Assembly (NCBI RefSeq): GCF_003014735.1
Contig: NZ_PYAX01000020.1
Coordinates: 53,806-117,805, forward strand
Length of the DNA: 64,000 nucleotides
Origin: Saccharothrix carnea
GTDB lineage: Bacteria; Actinomycetota; Actinomycetes; Mycobacteriales; Pseudonocardiaceae
Reading direction: 5' to 3'
Part shown: piece after piece, positions 44,894 to 53,237 of the stretch
Layout: each line of letters begins with the position of its first letter
Position numbering within the stretch: position 1 is the first letter of the stretch
Notes under the pieces: generated by a model
What the model saw: the letters and a program-made list of their open reading frames with translations, nothing else
What the model was told of the DNA's origin: nothing
The model's database searches: none
Made by a program: the position numbers and the translations under genes

Positions 44894-46192
44894 ATGACTC
44901 GTCGCCGCATCGTCGCAGTCCTGGCCATCGTGGCCGGTGCCGCGCTGCTCGTGTCGACCGCTTCGGCGTTGACCCGTCGAGGCGGTGAGCACGGGACGCC
45001 GGGGCCCGGCGCCGCGCTCGCGCACAGCGGTGTGCAGCGCACCATCGCCGCCGCCCAGGAGAAGCTCCGCCGATCACCGCGGGACGCGGCCACCTGGGCG
45101 TTGCTCGGCAGCAGCTACGTGGAACAGGCCCGCGTCACCGGTGATCCCTCGTACTACGCCAAGGCGCAGGGCGCGCTGACCACATCGCTGGAGCACCAAC
45201 CGGTCGACAACGGGCCGGCGTTGCTGGGTCTGGGCGCGTTGGCCAACGCCCGGCACGACTTCAGCGCCGCCCGCGACTTCGCCGAACGCGCGCGTTCCGT
45301 GCTGCCGGACACCGCGGAGGTCTACGGAGTCCTGGCGGACGCCCTGACCCAACTGGGTGCCGCGGCCGAGGCGACGGCGGCCGTGCAGCGGATGCTGGAC
45401 CTCGAACCGGGCGTGGCGTCGTTCACCAGGGCGGCCTACGACCTGGAGCAGCGGGGTGACGTCGACGCCGCCACGCACGCCCTCGAACGCGCGCTGGAGT
45501 CGGCGTCCACCCCGGCGGACACGGTCTTCTGCCGCTACCACCTCGGTGAACTCGCCTGGGACAACGGCGATCCGGACCTCGCCGCCGAACACTACGAACG
45601 AGGGCTGTCGATCGACCCGCAGGACGTGACCCTCCTGCGAGGCAAGGCCAAGGTGGCCGCCGCCCGGGGCCGCGTGGACGAGGCGCTGGCCGAGTACGCC
45701 GACATCGTGCGGCGCGTGCCGGCACCGCACCACCTGCACGAGTACGCGACCTTGCTGCGAGCGCACGGCCGGCACGAGGAAGCCGCGGCCCAGACCACGA
45801 TCTTGAGCGGGCAGTTCGAGCTGCTGCGCGCGGCCGGCGGGGCCGACGACCTCGCGGAATCGGTCGTCGCGGCCGACCAGGGCCGCGCGGCCCAGGCACT
45901 GCGCCTGGCCGAGGCCGAGTGGGGCCGCAGGCAGCACGCGCTCGTGGCCGACGCGCTGGCCTGGGCGCTGCACCTCAACGGACGGCACGCCGAAGCGCTC
46001 GCCCTCGCCGAGCGGGCGACCGCGTCGGGATGGCGGCACGCCGGGTTCGCCTTCCACCGCGGGATGATCCTCGCCTCGCTCGGCCGCACCGCCGAAGCCG
46101 CCGCGGCGTTGGACGAGGCACTGCGGATCAACCCGCACTTCTCCTTCACCGACGCGGCGAAGGCGCGGGACGCCCTGGCAGGTCTGCGGTGA
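44894..46192 (+). CDS. membrane-anchored tetratricopeptide protein
   Basis: 432 residues. One N-terminal membrane helix (IVAVLAIVAGAALLVSTASA) is followed by about ten TPR units, such as ATWALLGSSYVEQARVTGDP, AEVYGVLADALTQLGAAAEA, EHYERGLSIDPQDVTLLRGK. It probably scaffolds a complex on the outer face of the membrane. Its stop codon overlaps the GTG of the NicO gene (GTGA, 46189-46192), which makes a joint role with the exporter likely. Confidence 0.8.
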   Translation: MTRRRIVAVLAIVAGAALLVSTASALTRRGGEHGTPGPGAALAHSGVQRTIAAAQEKLRRSPRDAATWALLGSSYVEQARVTGDPSYYAKAQGALTTSLEHQPVDNGPALLGLGALANARHDFSAARDFAERARSVLPDTAEVYGVLADALTQLGAAAEATAAVQRMLDLEPGVASFTRAAYDLEQRGDVDAATHALERALESASTPADTVFCRYHLGELAWDNGDPDLAAEHYERGLSIDPQDVTLLRGKAKVAAARGRVDEALAEYADIVRRVPAPHHLHEYATLLRAHGRHEEAAAQTTILSGQFELLRAAGGADDLAESVVAADQGRAAQALRLAEAEWGRRQHALVADALAWALHLNGRHAEALALAERATASGWRHAGFAFHRGMILASLGRTAEAAAALDEALRINPHFSFTDAAKARDALAGLR

Positions 46193-47541
46193 AAGCACTC
46201 GCGGTGCTGGTGTTCGGGTTCGCGTTCCTGGGCCTGCCGGTGCAAGCGGTGGCGCACCCGCTGGGCAACTTCACGGTGAACCACTACCACGGCATCACCG
46301 TGCGCCCGGACCGCGTCGAGGTGCGCGCCGTGGTGGACATCGCGGAGATCCCGACGCTGCAGGAACGTCCAACCGAACAGGCCGGGTACGCGGAGCGCAA
46401 GTGCGCCGAGCGGAGCCGTGCGACCGCGGTCGAGGTCGACGGGCACGCGCTGGCGGTGCGACTGACCTCCAGCGCGGTCGAGTTCCCTCCCGGCGAGGCG
46501 GGTCTGCCCACCACCCGGTTGACCTGCATGCTCAGCGCCGCGGCAGCGCTGGACCGACCGGCGACGGTCACCGTTCGCGACTCGCTCGACGAAGGACGCC
46601 TCGGATGGCGGGAGATGACCGCCGCCGGCGACGGCGTCGCGCTGCTCGACCCGCCCGTGTCCGGCAAGAGCACGACCGACGAGCTGAGGGCCTACCCGGA
46701 GGACCTGCTCGCCGACCCGCTGGACGTCCGTTCGGTGACGCTGCGGGTCGAACCCGGCACGTTCACCGGATCCGATCCGGTCACCCTCCCAGGCGGGTCC
46801 TCCCTGCTGGCCGCGGCCACGGAGGAGTTCACCGGCTTCGCGGGCAGCCGCGACCTGACTCCGCTGGTCGGCGCGCTGGCGGTGCTCCTGGCACTCGTGC
46901 TCGGGGCTTCCCACGCGGCGCTGCCCGGCCACGGCAAGACGATCATCGCCGCGTACCTGGCCGGACGCGACGGAACCACGCGCGACGCGATCGTCGTGGG
47001 GGCGACCGTCACGCTCACGCACACCGCGGGCGTGCTCGTGCTGGGGCTGGTGATCAGCGCGTCCAGCGCCTTGGCGGGGGAGTCCTTGCTGCGCTGGCTG
47101 GGCGTCACCAGCGGGCTGCTCGTCGCCGCGATCGGGGCGTGGCTGCTGCGTTCGGCCGTGCGGCAGAGGGAACCGGTCTTGGTTGGTCACGGTCACGGCC
47201 ACGGCCACGGCCATGGGCATGGGCACAGGCACCACGCTGGACGCGCCGGGCTGGTCGGCATGGGCGTGGCCGGCGGTCTGGTGCCGAGTCCGTCGGCGCT
47301 CGTGGTGCTGCTGGGCGCCGTAGCGCTGGGGCGGACCTGGTTCGGGGTGCTGCTGGTGCTGGGGTACGGCCTCGGGATGGCGGCCACGCTCACCGCCGTC
47401 GGCCTGCTCATGGTGCGGCTGCGGGACCGCCTCGCCGCAGTGGAGCGCTTCCGCGACCGGTTCACCGCGCTGCCCGCCATCACGGCCTCACTGGTACTCG
47501 TCGTCGGCCTGGGTCTCGCCGTCCGGGCCGCTCTCGGATAG
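46189..47541 (+). CDS. NicO-family nickel/cobalt exporter (RcnA-like)
   Basis: 450 residues. A signal peptide and an extracytoplasmic domain of about 200 residues (HPLGNFTVNHYHGITVRPDR) precede the NicO transporter core: SHAALPGHGKTIIAAYLAGR, TLTHTAGVLVLGLVISASSA, then a His-rich cytoplasmic loop of alternating Gly-His near residue 333, and GVAGGLVPSPSALVVLLGAV. Six membrane helices are visible. Homologues export Ni or Co, but the fused exodomain is typical of actinobacterial members of uncertain substrate. GTG 46189 is set by the overlap with the TPR gene. Confidence 0.85.
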   Translation: MKALAVLVFGFAFLGLPVQAVAHPLGNFTVNHYHGITVRPDRVEVRAVVDIAEIPTLQERPTEQAGYAERKCAERSRATAVEVDGHALAVRLTSSAVEFPPGEAGLPTTRLTCMLSAAAALDRPATVTVRDSLDEGRLGWREMTAAGDGVALLDPPVSGKSTTDELRAYPEDLLADPLDVRSVTLRVEPGTFTGSDPVTLPGGSSLLAAATEEFTGFAGSRDLTPLVGALAVLLALVLGASHAALPGHGKTIIAAYLAGRDGTTRDAIVVGATVTLTHTAGVLVLGLVISASSALAGESLLRWLGVTSGLLVAAIGAWLLRSAVRQREPVLVGHGHGHGHGHGHGHRHHAGRAGLVGMGVAGGLVPSPSALVVLLGAVALGRTWFGVLLVLGYGLGMAATLTAVGLLMVRLRDRLAAVERFRDRFTALPAITASLVLVVGLGLAVRAALG

Positions 47542-47552
47542 GGGTGCACCGG

Positions 47553-47870
47553 ATGCGTCGACTCGCCGTGCTCTTGGCCGCGGTCCTGATCGGGTGTTCC
47601 AGCGAGCGGGAGCCCGGCCCCGTGTTCGACAATGAGGGCGCGGTTGACCTGACGTGCCTCGCGCACCAGGCGGACACGCCAGGCGCCCGCTACACCGACG
47701 AGGACCTCCGACGCACCGACGAGGTGATGCCGCTCCTTCGCTACTACACGGCGAACGGCCGCAAACCGTTCTGCGACGGCAAATCACCGACCGAGAGCGA
47801 CCGGGCATGGGCGGAGTTGTACGTCCGACTTGGAGCCGATCGACAGAACGTGGCGAACATCCTGGGTTGA
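47553..47870 (+). CDS. small lipoprotein
   Basis: 105 residues. MRRLAVLLAAVLIGCSSE is a classical lipoprotein signal. The mature part contains three Cys residues (LTCLAHQAD, KPFCDG) and DRAWAELYVRLGADRQNVAN. I do not recognise the family; the position right after the NicO gene suggests a link to it. ATG 47553 is preferred over the in-frame GTG 47544. Confidence 0.65.
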   Translation: MRRLAVLLAAVLIGCSSEREPGPVFDNEGAVDLTCLAHQADTPGARYTDEDLRRTDEVMPLLRYYTANGRKPFCDGKSPTESDRAWAELYVRLGADRQNVANILG

Positions 47871-47887
47871 CACCGAGCCGGACCGAA

Positions 47888-48457
47888 GTGGCTCTCGAAG
47901 ACCCTTGTGTGGACCACGGTTCTGCGGAGGATCTGCTCACCCGCGCCATCGCCGGAGATCACGACGCCTTCACCCTGTTGTACCGGCAGTACGCCACGTC
48001 GGTGCGGGGCATGGCGTTCACCGTGGTCGGCGATCGCGCCCAAGCCGAAGAGGTTGCCCAGGACGTGTTCCTGGAACTGCTGTGCGCCCCGTCGAAGTAC
48101 GACGCCGCGCGAGGCAGCGCTCGGAGCTGGCTGATGATGCTGGCCCGCCGTCGTGCGATTGATCGCGCCCGCGCGACGTGGTCGGTCAGGGCGCGCGACA
48201 CGATCACCGCCGCCAGGGAAAGCGCGTTGACCGCGCCCGACCCGTCCGAAGAGGTCGAGCTGATCATGACCGTCACGCGTGTGCTCGACGCGATGCGGCG
48301 ACTTCGGCCCGAGCACAGCGAAGTACTCCTGCTGACCTACCTCGGCGACATGTCACAGCGGGACGTGGCCGCACACCTGCGTGTGCCGCTGGGAACGGTG
48401 AAGTCCCGCCTGTACCTGGCACTCGCCGCGCTGCGCCGCCTGCTAGCCGACGGGTGA
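47888..48457 (+). CDS. ECF sigma factor (SigK/RpoE type)
   Basis: 189 residues, intact. Region 2: AIAGDHDAFTLLYRQYATSV, QAEEVAQDVFLELLCAPSKY, SARSWLMMLARRRAIDRARA. Region 4: MRRLRPEHSEVLLLTYLGDM, SQRDVAAHLRVPLGTVKSRL. There is no anti-sigma gene with a zinc finger directly beside it. A HATPase-type gene lies convergently downstream, and the DUF4331/TPR/NicO run lies upstream on the same strand, so those genes are plausible members of its regulon. The start at GTG 47888 follows the lipoprotein stop by 17 bp. Confidence 0.87.
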   Translation: MALEDPCVDHGSAEDLLTRAIAGDHDAFTLLYRQYATSVRGMAFTVVGDRAQAEEVAQDVFLELLCAPSKYDAARGSARSWLMMLARRRAIDRARATWSVRARDTITAARESALTAPDPSEEVELIMTVTRVLDAMRRLRPEHSEVLLLTYLGDMSQRDVAAHLRVPLGTVKSRLYLALAALRRLLADG

Positions 48458-48817
48458 GGATCGCGTGATTCGGGTCAGTGTGGGACGTGGGACGCACCGC
48501 AGTGCGATTCGGCTCTGACCGTCTTGCCTGGGCGCAGGGTCATGCCCGGTTGCGGCCGGTTCGTCGGTGATGGCCAGACCTCGGCCACGGTTGCGCCAAG
48601 GTCCGGAGCGGCGGACCGCCCGGTCGTCCGGTGAGCCGTCGTCCACCTCGATGCGGACGACGCGCCGTTGCGCCGAGCGCCGGAGCCGCACGATACGAAG
48701 GCCGTCTCCGTGGTCGTAGGCGCTGCTGACCGGTTCGTTGGCCACAGGCACGCAGTCGTCGATCTCGTCCTCGGACAGATCGGCCGGTGCCCTGGCCGCC
48801 CGACGTCGAACGGTCAC
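48443..48817 (-). pseudogene. HATPase anti-sigma protein, damaged
   Basis: The frame reads ADLSEDEIDDCVPVANEPVS, SAYDHGDGLRIVRLRRSAQR, VVRIEVDDGSPDDRAVRRSG, NRGRGLAI, clearly an RsbW-like HATPase_c domain (compare the intact gene at 50536). Substitutions at conserved sites (VANEPVSSAYDHG where VTELVANAYDHG is normal) and a frameshift before the final GKTVWAE-like motif suggest decay. The 3' end overlaps that of the ECF sigma gene. Confidence 0.6.
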
Positions 48818-48903
48818 CGACGGCGCGATGTTCTCAGTTCGTCACAGTGGGTATAAGATGCTGTATCTGTGCCTTGTGAGGCCACAGGCATTGAGGGCGT
48901 GCA

Positions 48904-49299
48904 GTGAATACTGTCGATCTTCCGCGAACGAGCACCGATCTTGATCTTCCCGTCAGCCGCCCACCCACCGCGGCCCTGATGGGACTGGTCGCCGGCATGG
49001 TGGCCGGGATCGACGACGATCGGCTCGTGGACGTTCAGGTCGTCGCCGCGCAGTTGGTCGGCAATGCCTACCGGCATGCCGGAGCACCGCGGCGGTTGCG
49101 GGTGTACCGGTTGCCCGACGGTGATCTGGTGCGGATCGAGGTGGGCGACGGCAGCCCGAGCCTGCTGCCGATCCTGGGCAGGTTGGCCACACCCGAACGC
49201 GGTCGCGGTCTGCTCATGGTCAACCGGCTGTCGGTCAACTGGGGACATCGGCGTGACGCCGACCGGAAAGCCGTCTGGGCCGAGGTCCGACTGACCTGA
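48904..49299 (+). CDS. HATPase anti-sigma regulatory factor (RsbW-like)
   Basis: 131 residues. The HATPase_c_2 core is complete: VQVVAAQLVGNAYRHAGAPR (N box), RIEVGDGSPSLLP (G1), TPERGRGLLMVNRLS (G2), RKAVWAEVRL at the end. Proteins of this type bind a sigma factor or phosphorylate a STAS antagonist. GTG 48904. No sigma gene is adjacent on this strand, but a STAS protein is encoded at 50969-51331. Confidence 0.78.
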   Translation: MNTVDLPRTSTDLDLPVSRPPTAALMGLVAGMVAGIDDDRLVDVQVVAAQLVGNAYRHAGAPRRLRVYRLPDGDLVRIEVGDGSPSLLPILGRLATPERGRGLLMVNRLSVNWGHRRDADRKAVWAEVRLT

Positions 49300-49547
49300 A
49301 TCCTTCACCTGAACACTGCGGCCGGAGACGACCGGTAGACGTGATCAGCGGTGGCGGCATGGGGGCTTCCTGCAGGACCCCTCGGGTTCCGGCTGCTTCT
49401 TGGTCGGTGCTTCGTGCCAAGGGCCCGGACCGCTTGAAGCGCCCCTACCGCCATGCGATCGCTCGTCGCGGCACTACGCCAGTTACCCCGGTTGTGCGGA
49501 CGTATACCGCAGTGGTGGGGCTTTGTGCGGTGGCCGTTCCCTGTCGG
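49300..49547. other. intergenic, nothing recognised
   Basis: No coding pattern on either strand between the two HATPase genes. Confidence 0.4.
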
Positions 49548-50096
49548 TTATCGGTCTGCGCGCAGGAACGCGGTCACGGTGGTGCCGCGGGTGGTGGTGT
49601 TGATGCGCACGAGGTCGGCGAGTTGGTTGACCAGCAGGAGGCCGCGGCCGCCGCGCTGTCCCGGTTCGGGTGGGCGGCGGCCGGCCAGTGGGTCGGTCAG
49701 GCGTCCGTCGTCCTCGACCGAGCAGATCAGGTGTTCCCCGTCGCGCCAGATCCGCAGTCGACATCCGGCGCCGGTGTGCCGGAGGCTGTTGGTCACCAGC
49801 TCGGTGGCGATGAGTTCGAGGTCGGCTGTCCGCTCGGCGTTCAGCAGCGATCGGCGTGCTCGTTCGGTGACGAGCCGACGGACGTCGCGGATGTCCGCGG
49901 TGGTCCCGATGACGAGGTCGGCGGCGTCCGGGGCGGTCCGCAGTGGTCGGTTGTAGCGATCGACCACCGCGTGGGGGTCGTAGTGGTCGCTGTCGCGATG
50001 TCCGGCCGCCTCCCACACCGTCGGGTGTGTCGCCAGGGCGTCGGTCAGTGCGCGGTCGTCTAGGGCGCGGGTGTCGTAGGGACAGACGATGGTGAC
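49548..50096 (-). pseudogene. MEDS/HATPase anti-sigma protein, 5' truncated
   Basis: The readable part begins inside a MEDS sensor domain (LVTIVCPYDTRALDDRALTD, THPTVWE) and continues through the RsbA-type linker to a complete HATPase_c domain (DLELIATELVTNSLRHTGAG, LICSVEDDGRLTDPLAGRRP, QRGGRGLLLVNQLADLVRIN). About 130 N-terminal residues of the usual MEDS domain are missing: homology stops at about 50096, precisely where a plus-strand paralogue fragment begins. A shorter protein could still be made, but no good start codon is evident. Confidence 0.65.
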
Positions 50097-50372
50097 GAGC
50101 TGATCGCCACCGAACTGGTCACCAACGGCCTCCGGCACACCGATGCCGGTTGCCTGTTGCGGATCTGGCGCGACAACGACCACGTGATCTGCGCGGTGGA
50201 GGACAGCGGACACCTGGCAGACCCCCTCGCCGGGCGCCGCCCGCCCGCGCCGGGGCAAGAGGGCGGTCGTGGGCTGCTCCTGGTCAATTAGCTCGCCGAT
50301 CTGGTCCGCACGCACACCAGCGCTCACGGCACCACCGTGTACGCCTTCCTGAACCTGATCGCCGCAGGTCAC
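50094..50372 (+). pseudogene. inverted paralogue fragment of the HATPase domain
   Basis: The plus strand reads DELIATELVTNGLRHTDAGC, LLRIWRDNDHVICAVEDSGH, LADPLAGRRPPAPGQEGGRG, LLLVN, then an in-frame TAG near 50288, then LADLVRTHTSAHGTTVYAFL. It is the C-terminal domain of a second MEDS/HATPase gene, clearly homologous to the minus-strand copy it abuts head to head. Missing N-terminus plus nonsense codon: dead. Confidence 0.75.
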
Positions 50373-50535
50373 GATACCGATGACGGCTCAGGGCGGGCTT
50401 GAGACGCGGGCCGGTGGAGAACACCCGACACCGCGTGCAGCTGTGATGACCGCGCGTCGCGGCATGGTTGACGAACAGTACGGGTGGGTATCCTCGTGCC
50501 GCTCGGCGTCGTTGGCGGAGAGGCGTGTGAGGGCT

Positions 50536-50961
50536 GTGACGCTGCTCAGGGAAGACGCGAGCGGTCCCAGCGCGCTGACCATGGACTTGGCCGACGAGGT
50601 GCCACCGCTGACGCGGGTGCGTGGTTGGGCGCGGAGGGTGTTGTCCGACCTGACCGACGACGAGGTGGACGATTGCCTGCTGGTGGTCACCGAGTTGGTG
50701 GCCAACGCCTACGACCACGGCGAGGCGCCGCGTCGGGTGCGGCTGGACCTGTCGTCGCGACCGTGCTCGGTGCGGGTCGAGGTCGACGACGCGACCCACG
50801 GCGAGGTGGTGGTGGGGACGTCGCGGTTGGGTGAGCACCGTGGCCGGGGGATGGTGCTGGTGGCGTACTTGAGCGCGGCTTGGAGCGTCGAGTTCCACGA
50901 ACGGGGCAAGACGGTGTGGGCGGAGGTGTCCTGCTCCGCACCGCCGTCCGCCGGCGGTTGA
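50536..50961 (+). CDS. HATPase anti-sigma regulatory factor (RsbW-like)
   Basis: 141 residues from GTG 50536; in-frame starts up to 50461 are possible. The sequence PPLTRVRGWARRVLSDLTDD, EVDDCLLVVTELVANAYDHG (N box), SVRVEVDDATHGEVVVG (G1), EHRGRGMVLVAYLSAAWSVE (G2), GKTVWAEVS is a complete HATPase_c_2 domain. It ends 7 bp before the end of the convergent STAS gene, its likely partner in a partner-switching module. Confidence 0.8.
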   Translation: MTLLREDASGPSALTMDLADEVPPLTRVRGWARRVLSDLTDDEVDDCLLVVTELVANAYDHGEAPRRVRLDLSSRPCSVRVEVDDATHGEVVVGTSRLGEHRGRGMVLVAYLSAAWSVEFHERGKTVWAEVSCSAPPSAGG

Positions 50962-50968
50962 CCGGTGG

Positions 50969-51331
50969 TCAGCGCGACAGCACCGCGGCGACCGCCTGGT
51001 CGACCGTGGCGTGCACGGCCACCACCCGGTCCAGTTCGGTGATCCGCATCGGCATCAGCACCGCGCGGTGCTGCGCCACGACGGCGAGGGACGTGCCCGC
51101 GTGCTCGGCGCGTCCGGCGGACTCGACCAGCAGTTGCAGGGCCGTGGAGCCCATGAAGACCACGCCGGACAGGTCCAGCACCACACCCTGCGGGCAGCGG
51201 TCGAGCTGGTCGAACAGGTGGACCCGCACGGGGTCGACAGTGGTCGAGTCGACCTCGCCGGTCACGACCACGACGGGAACGTCACGGTGCCGGATGGTGT
51301 CGACCGTCGCGATCCCGATGGTGTCGAGCAT
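50969..51331 (-). CDS. STAS-domain anti-sigma factor antagonist
   Basis: 120 residues, a single STAS domain: VPVVVVTGEVDSTTVDPVRV, then CPQGVVLDLSGVVFMGSTAL, where the Ser of MGSTAL is the usual phosphorylation site, then RAEHAGTSLAVVAQHRAVLM. Antagonists of this type release sigma factors by binding HATPase anti-sigma proteins when unphosphorylated. ATG 51331 has gagagg 5 nt upstream. Neighbouring HATPase genes at 48904 and 50536 are the likely partners. Confidence 0.85.
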   Translation of the reverse strand: MLDTIGIATVDTIRHRDVPVVVVTGEVDSTTVDPVRVHLFDQLDRCPQGVVLDLSGVVFMGSTALQLLVESAGRAEHAGTSLAVVAQHRAVLMPMRITELDRVVAVHATVDQAVAAVLSR

Positions 51332-51660
51332 GGGTGCCTCTCGTCGAAACGTACGAGAACCGGCAACCGAGCTGCTGCTCAACCCGTATCGGCGCTCCGC
51401 GGCGGATCGGTGAGGACGCGCCGATACCGACAGTACGTGCCTACTGTTGCCGGCACAATCGACCGTCCGCCACTCCATCGATCCGATCACATCGGGACTC
51501 CGTCGGGTCCGGGGATGCGGTGCCGGGCCAGTACGTCCTCGAATTCGCCGCGCTCGTGGGCGGCCAAGAGGTCGCGGGCGGTGTCGCGCAGTTTGAGGTT
51601 GGTGTGCCGGGAAGCCTCACCTGAATCGCGTGTTCGTAGCCGGCATCTGTCGCCCGCCAC
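51332..51660. other. intergenic, nothing recognised
   Basis: No coding pattern seen. It should hold the promoter of the STAS gene. Confidence 0.4.
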
Positions 51661-52044
51661 TCACGTGTCCGGAATCACTCGGACGTGGAGGCCAGTGCTC
51701 CGCCGAGGGAATCGGCTCGCATCTAGACCGTGTTCGAAAGACCGGGAGTTCACCGTTCCCCGTATTTCGACCAGTCGATCTCCGATCACACCCTGGTAGG
51801 CGAACGCGCCCCGCGTGCCCAGGTCGGATTCCACGAGGGAGAGGTCGAGGACGGCGGCCCAGTTGACCAGGCGTTCCAGCATCTCTGTCGCTGGGCATGG
51901 TTCGGGCACCACGCCGCGCAGGCCGCCGTGTGAGTCGATCTCCCAGTGCAGCCCTCGGCTTTCCAATACCGGCGCGACACCGGTCCCGTACTGGTTTAGA
52001 GCGTCGGTCAATGCTGTGTTCACGATTCGTGTCAGCGGTGTCAA
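51661..52044 (-). CDS. small protein of unknown function
   Basis: About 127 codons from a TTG at 52044; GTG starts a few codons in are alternatives. The composition is protein-like (VNWAAVLDLSLVESDLGTRG, AFAYQGVIGDRLVEIRGTVN, SYGTGVAPVL-like N-terminus) with alternating hydrophobic strands. There is no good ribosome binding site and I recognise no family. It may be a real small gene or a fragment. The next 450 bp to the carbonic anhydrase show no gene. Confidence 0.35.
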   Translation of the reverse strand: MTPLTRIVNTALTDALNQYGTGVAPVLESRGLHWEIDSHGGLRGVVPEPCPATEMLERLVNWAAVLDLSLVESDLGTRGAFAYQGVIGDRLVEIRGTVNSRSFEHGLDASRFPRRSTGLHVRVIPDT

Positions 52045-52480
52045 GGGAGGGCACCAACTCTCCGGACGCGGGTCGTTGCTGCCTTCATCATCTCCACACG
52101 CACTGCGACACGATCGGGTGATCCGGTCTCCTCGTGCACAGGGTCGTCCCGACTCCGTGTCGGAGCGCCCTCGATTGGTGGTCGGCGTCCCGAGGCCGTC
52201 GGTGTTACGCAGGAACAGGTCGTCGGCGAGTTGTGTCGAACGAGGAGGGCGGTAGCGATGGCGTCGGGCTGATCAGTGCCGTACGTGGGACCGAGCTACC
52301 CTCGAGGACTCCGTTGCGGCACGATCGCGTCCCAAGGGACAAGGCGAAGACGGCGCGCAACGTCGCGGTAAGCAGGGCCAACCTGGTTGAACCTCTGACG
52401 ATAGCCCGGCGAATCGGCGACGGTGCCGAGAAGCTCCGGCATCAAATGATCATGTGGTGCGGTGGTGTGAAGGCTTGACC

Positions 52481-52486
52481 TAGAAT
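52481..52486 (+). promoter_or_regulatory. TAGAAT -10 element, leaderless carbonic anhydrase transcript
   Basis: The hexamer TAGAAT ends 6 nt before ATG 52493, the spacing expected when transcription begins at the start codon. There is no Shine-Dalgarno sequence in the gap. Confidence 0.5.
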
Positions 52487-52492
52487 CCGGAC

Positions 52493-53128
52493 ATGCCCGA
52501 GATCCACTCCACGGCCCCCCGGGATGCTTTCGAGTTGCTGCTGGCCGGCAACCGGCGTTTCGTGTCCGGCGCGCCGGAGCACCCGAACCAGGACGCGGCG
52601 CGGCGCGCCGAGATCGCCCCGGCGCAACGCCCCTTCGCCGTGCTGTTCGGCTGTTCCGATTCCAGGCTGGCCGCCGAGATCATCTTTGATCGCGGCTTGG
52701 GTGACCTGTTCGTGGTGCGCACCGCGGGCCACGTGATGGACGCGCAGGTGCTGGGCAGCATCGAGTACGGGGCGGAGGTCCTGGACTGCCCGTTGGTGGT
52801 GGTCCTCGGCCACGACGCCTGCGGCGCGGTCAATGCCGCGTGCGCCGCGGTGGACGAAGGCGCGGTGCCCGCCGGCTACATCCGGGACGTCGTCGAGCGC
52901 GTCACGCCCAGCGTGTTGGCGGCACGGGCCGCGGGCCGCGTGGAGCCCCGGGAGATCGTGGCCGAGCACGTCAGCCGCACCGTCGACCTGCTGCTGGAGC
53001 GGTCGCGGTTGCTGGCTGACCGGGTGGCCGCCGGCCGGACCGCCGTGGTCGGCCTGTGCTACCGGCTGGCTGACGGCAGCGCGCACGTCGTCGCGGCCCG
53101 TGGCTTGGAGCACGTACCCGCGACCTGA
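52493..53128 (+). CDS. beta-class carbonic anhydrase
   Basis: 211 residues. Zinc ligands and catalytic dyad are present: CSDSR (Cys, Asp/Arg dyad) and GHDACGAV (His and Cys) about 55 residues later. It interconverts carbon dioxide and bicarbonate in the cytoplasm. Length and motif spacing are normal. ATG 52493 appears to be leaderless. Confidence 0.93.
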   Translation: MPEIHSTAPRDAFELLLAGNRRFVSGAPEHPNQDAARRAEIAPAQRPFAVLFGCSDSRLAAEIIFDRGLGDLFVVRTAGHVMDAQVLGSIEYGAEVLDCPLVVVLGHDACGAVNAACAAVDEGAVPAGYIRDVVERVTPSVLAARAAGRVEPREIVAEHVSRTVDLLLERSRLLADRVAAGRTAVVGLCYRLADGSAHVVAARGLEHVPAT

Positions 53129-53237
53129 TGCGGCCGACGGTCGACGCCGCCACCGCCGCCGGACCGCCAATCGTCGACCAGTGGCCGGTCTGCACGATCC
53201 GGTGGCACAGCGGGCAGTCGAGAGGTCCGGTGCCCGG

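Noticed and set aside
43240..45093. 617-codon minus-strand frame opposite the DUF4331 gene
   Set aside because: Antisense shadow without any domain; the plus-strand gene has a signal peptide and DUF4331 motifs.
47188..47235. Tandem ggccac hexamer array that looks like a short repeat locus
   Set aside because: It encodes the Gly-His loop of the NicO exporter; normal for the family and not a separate DNA element.
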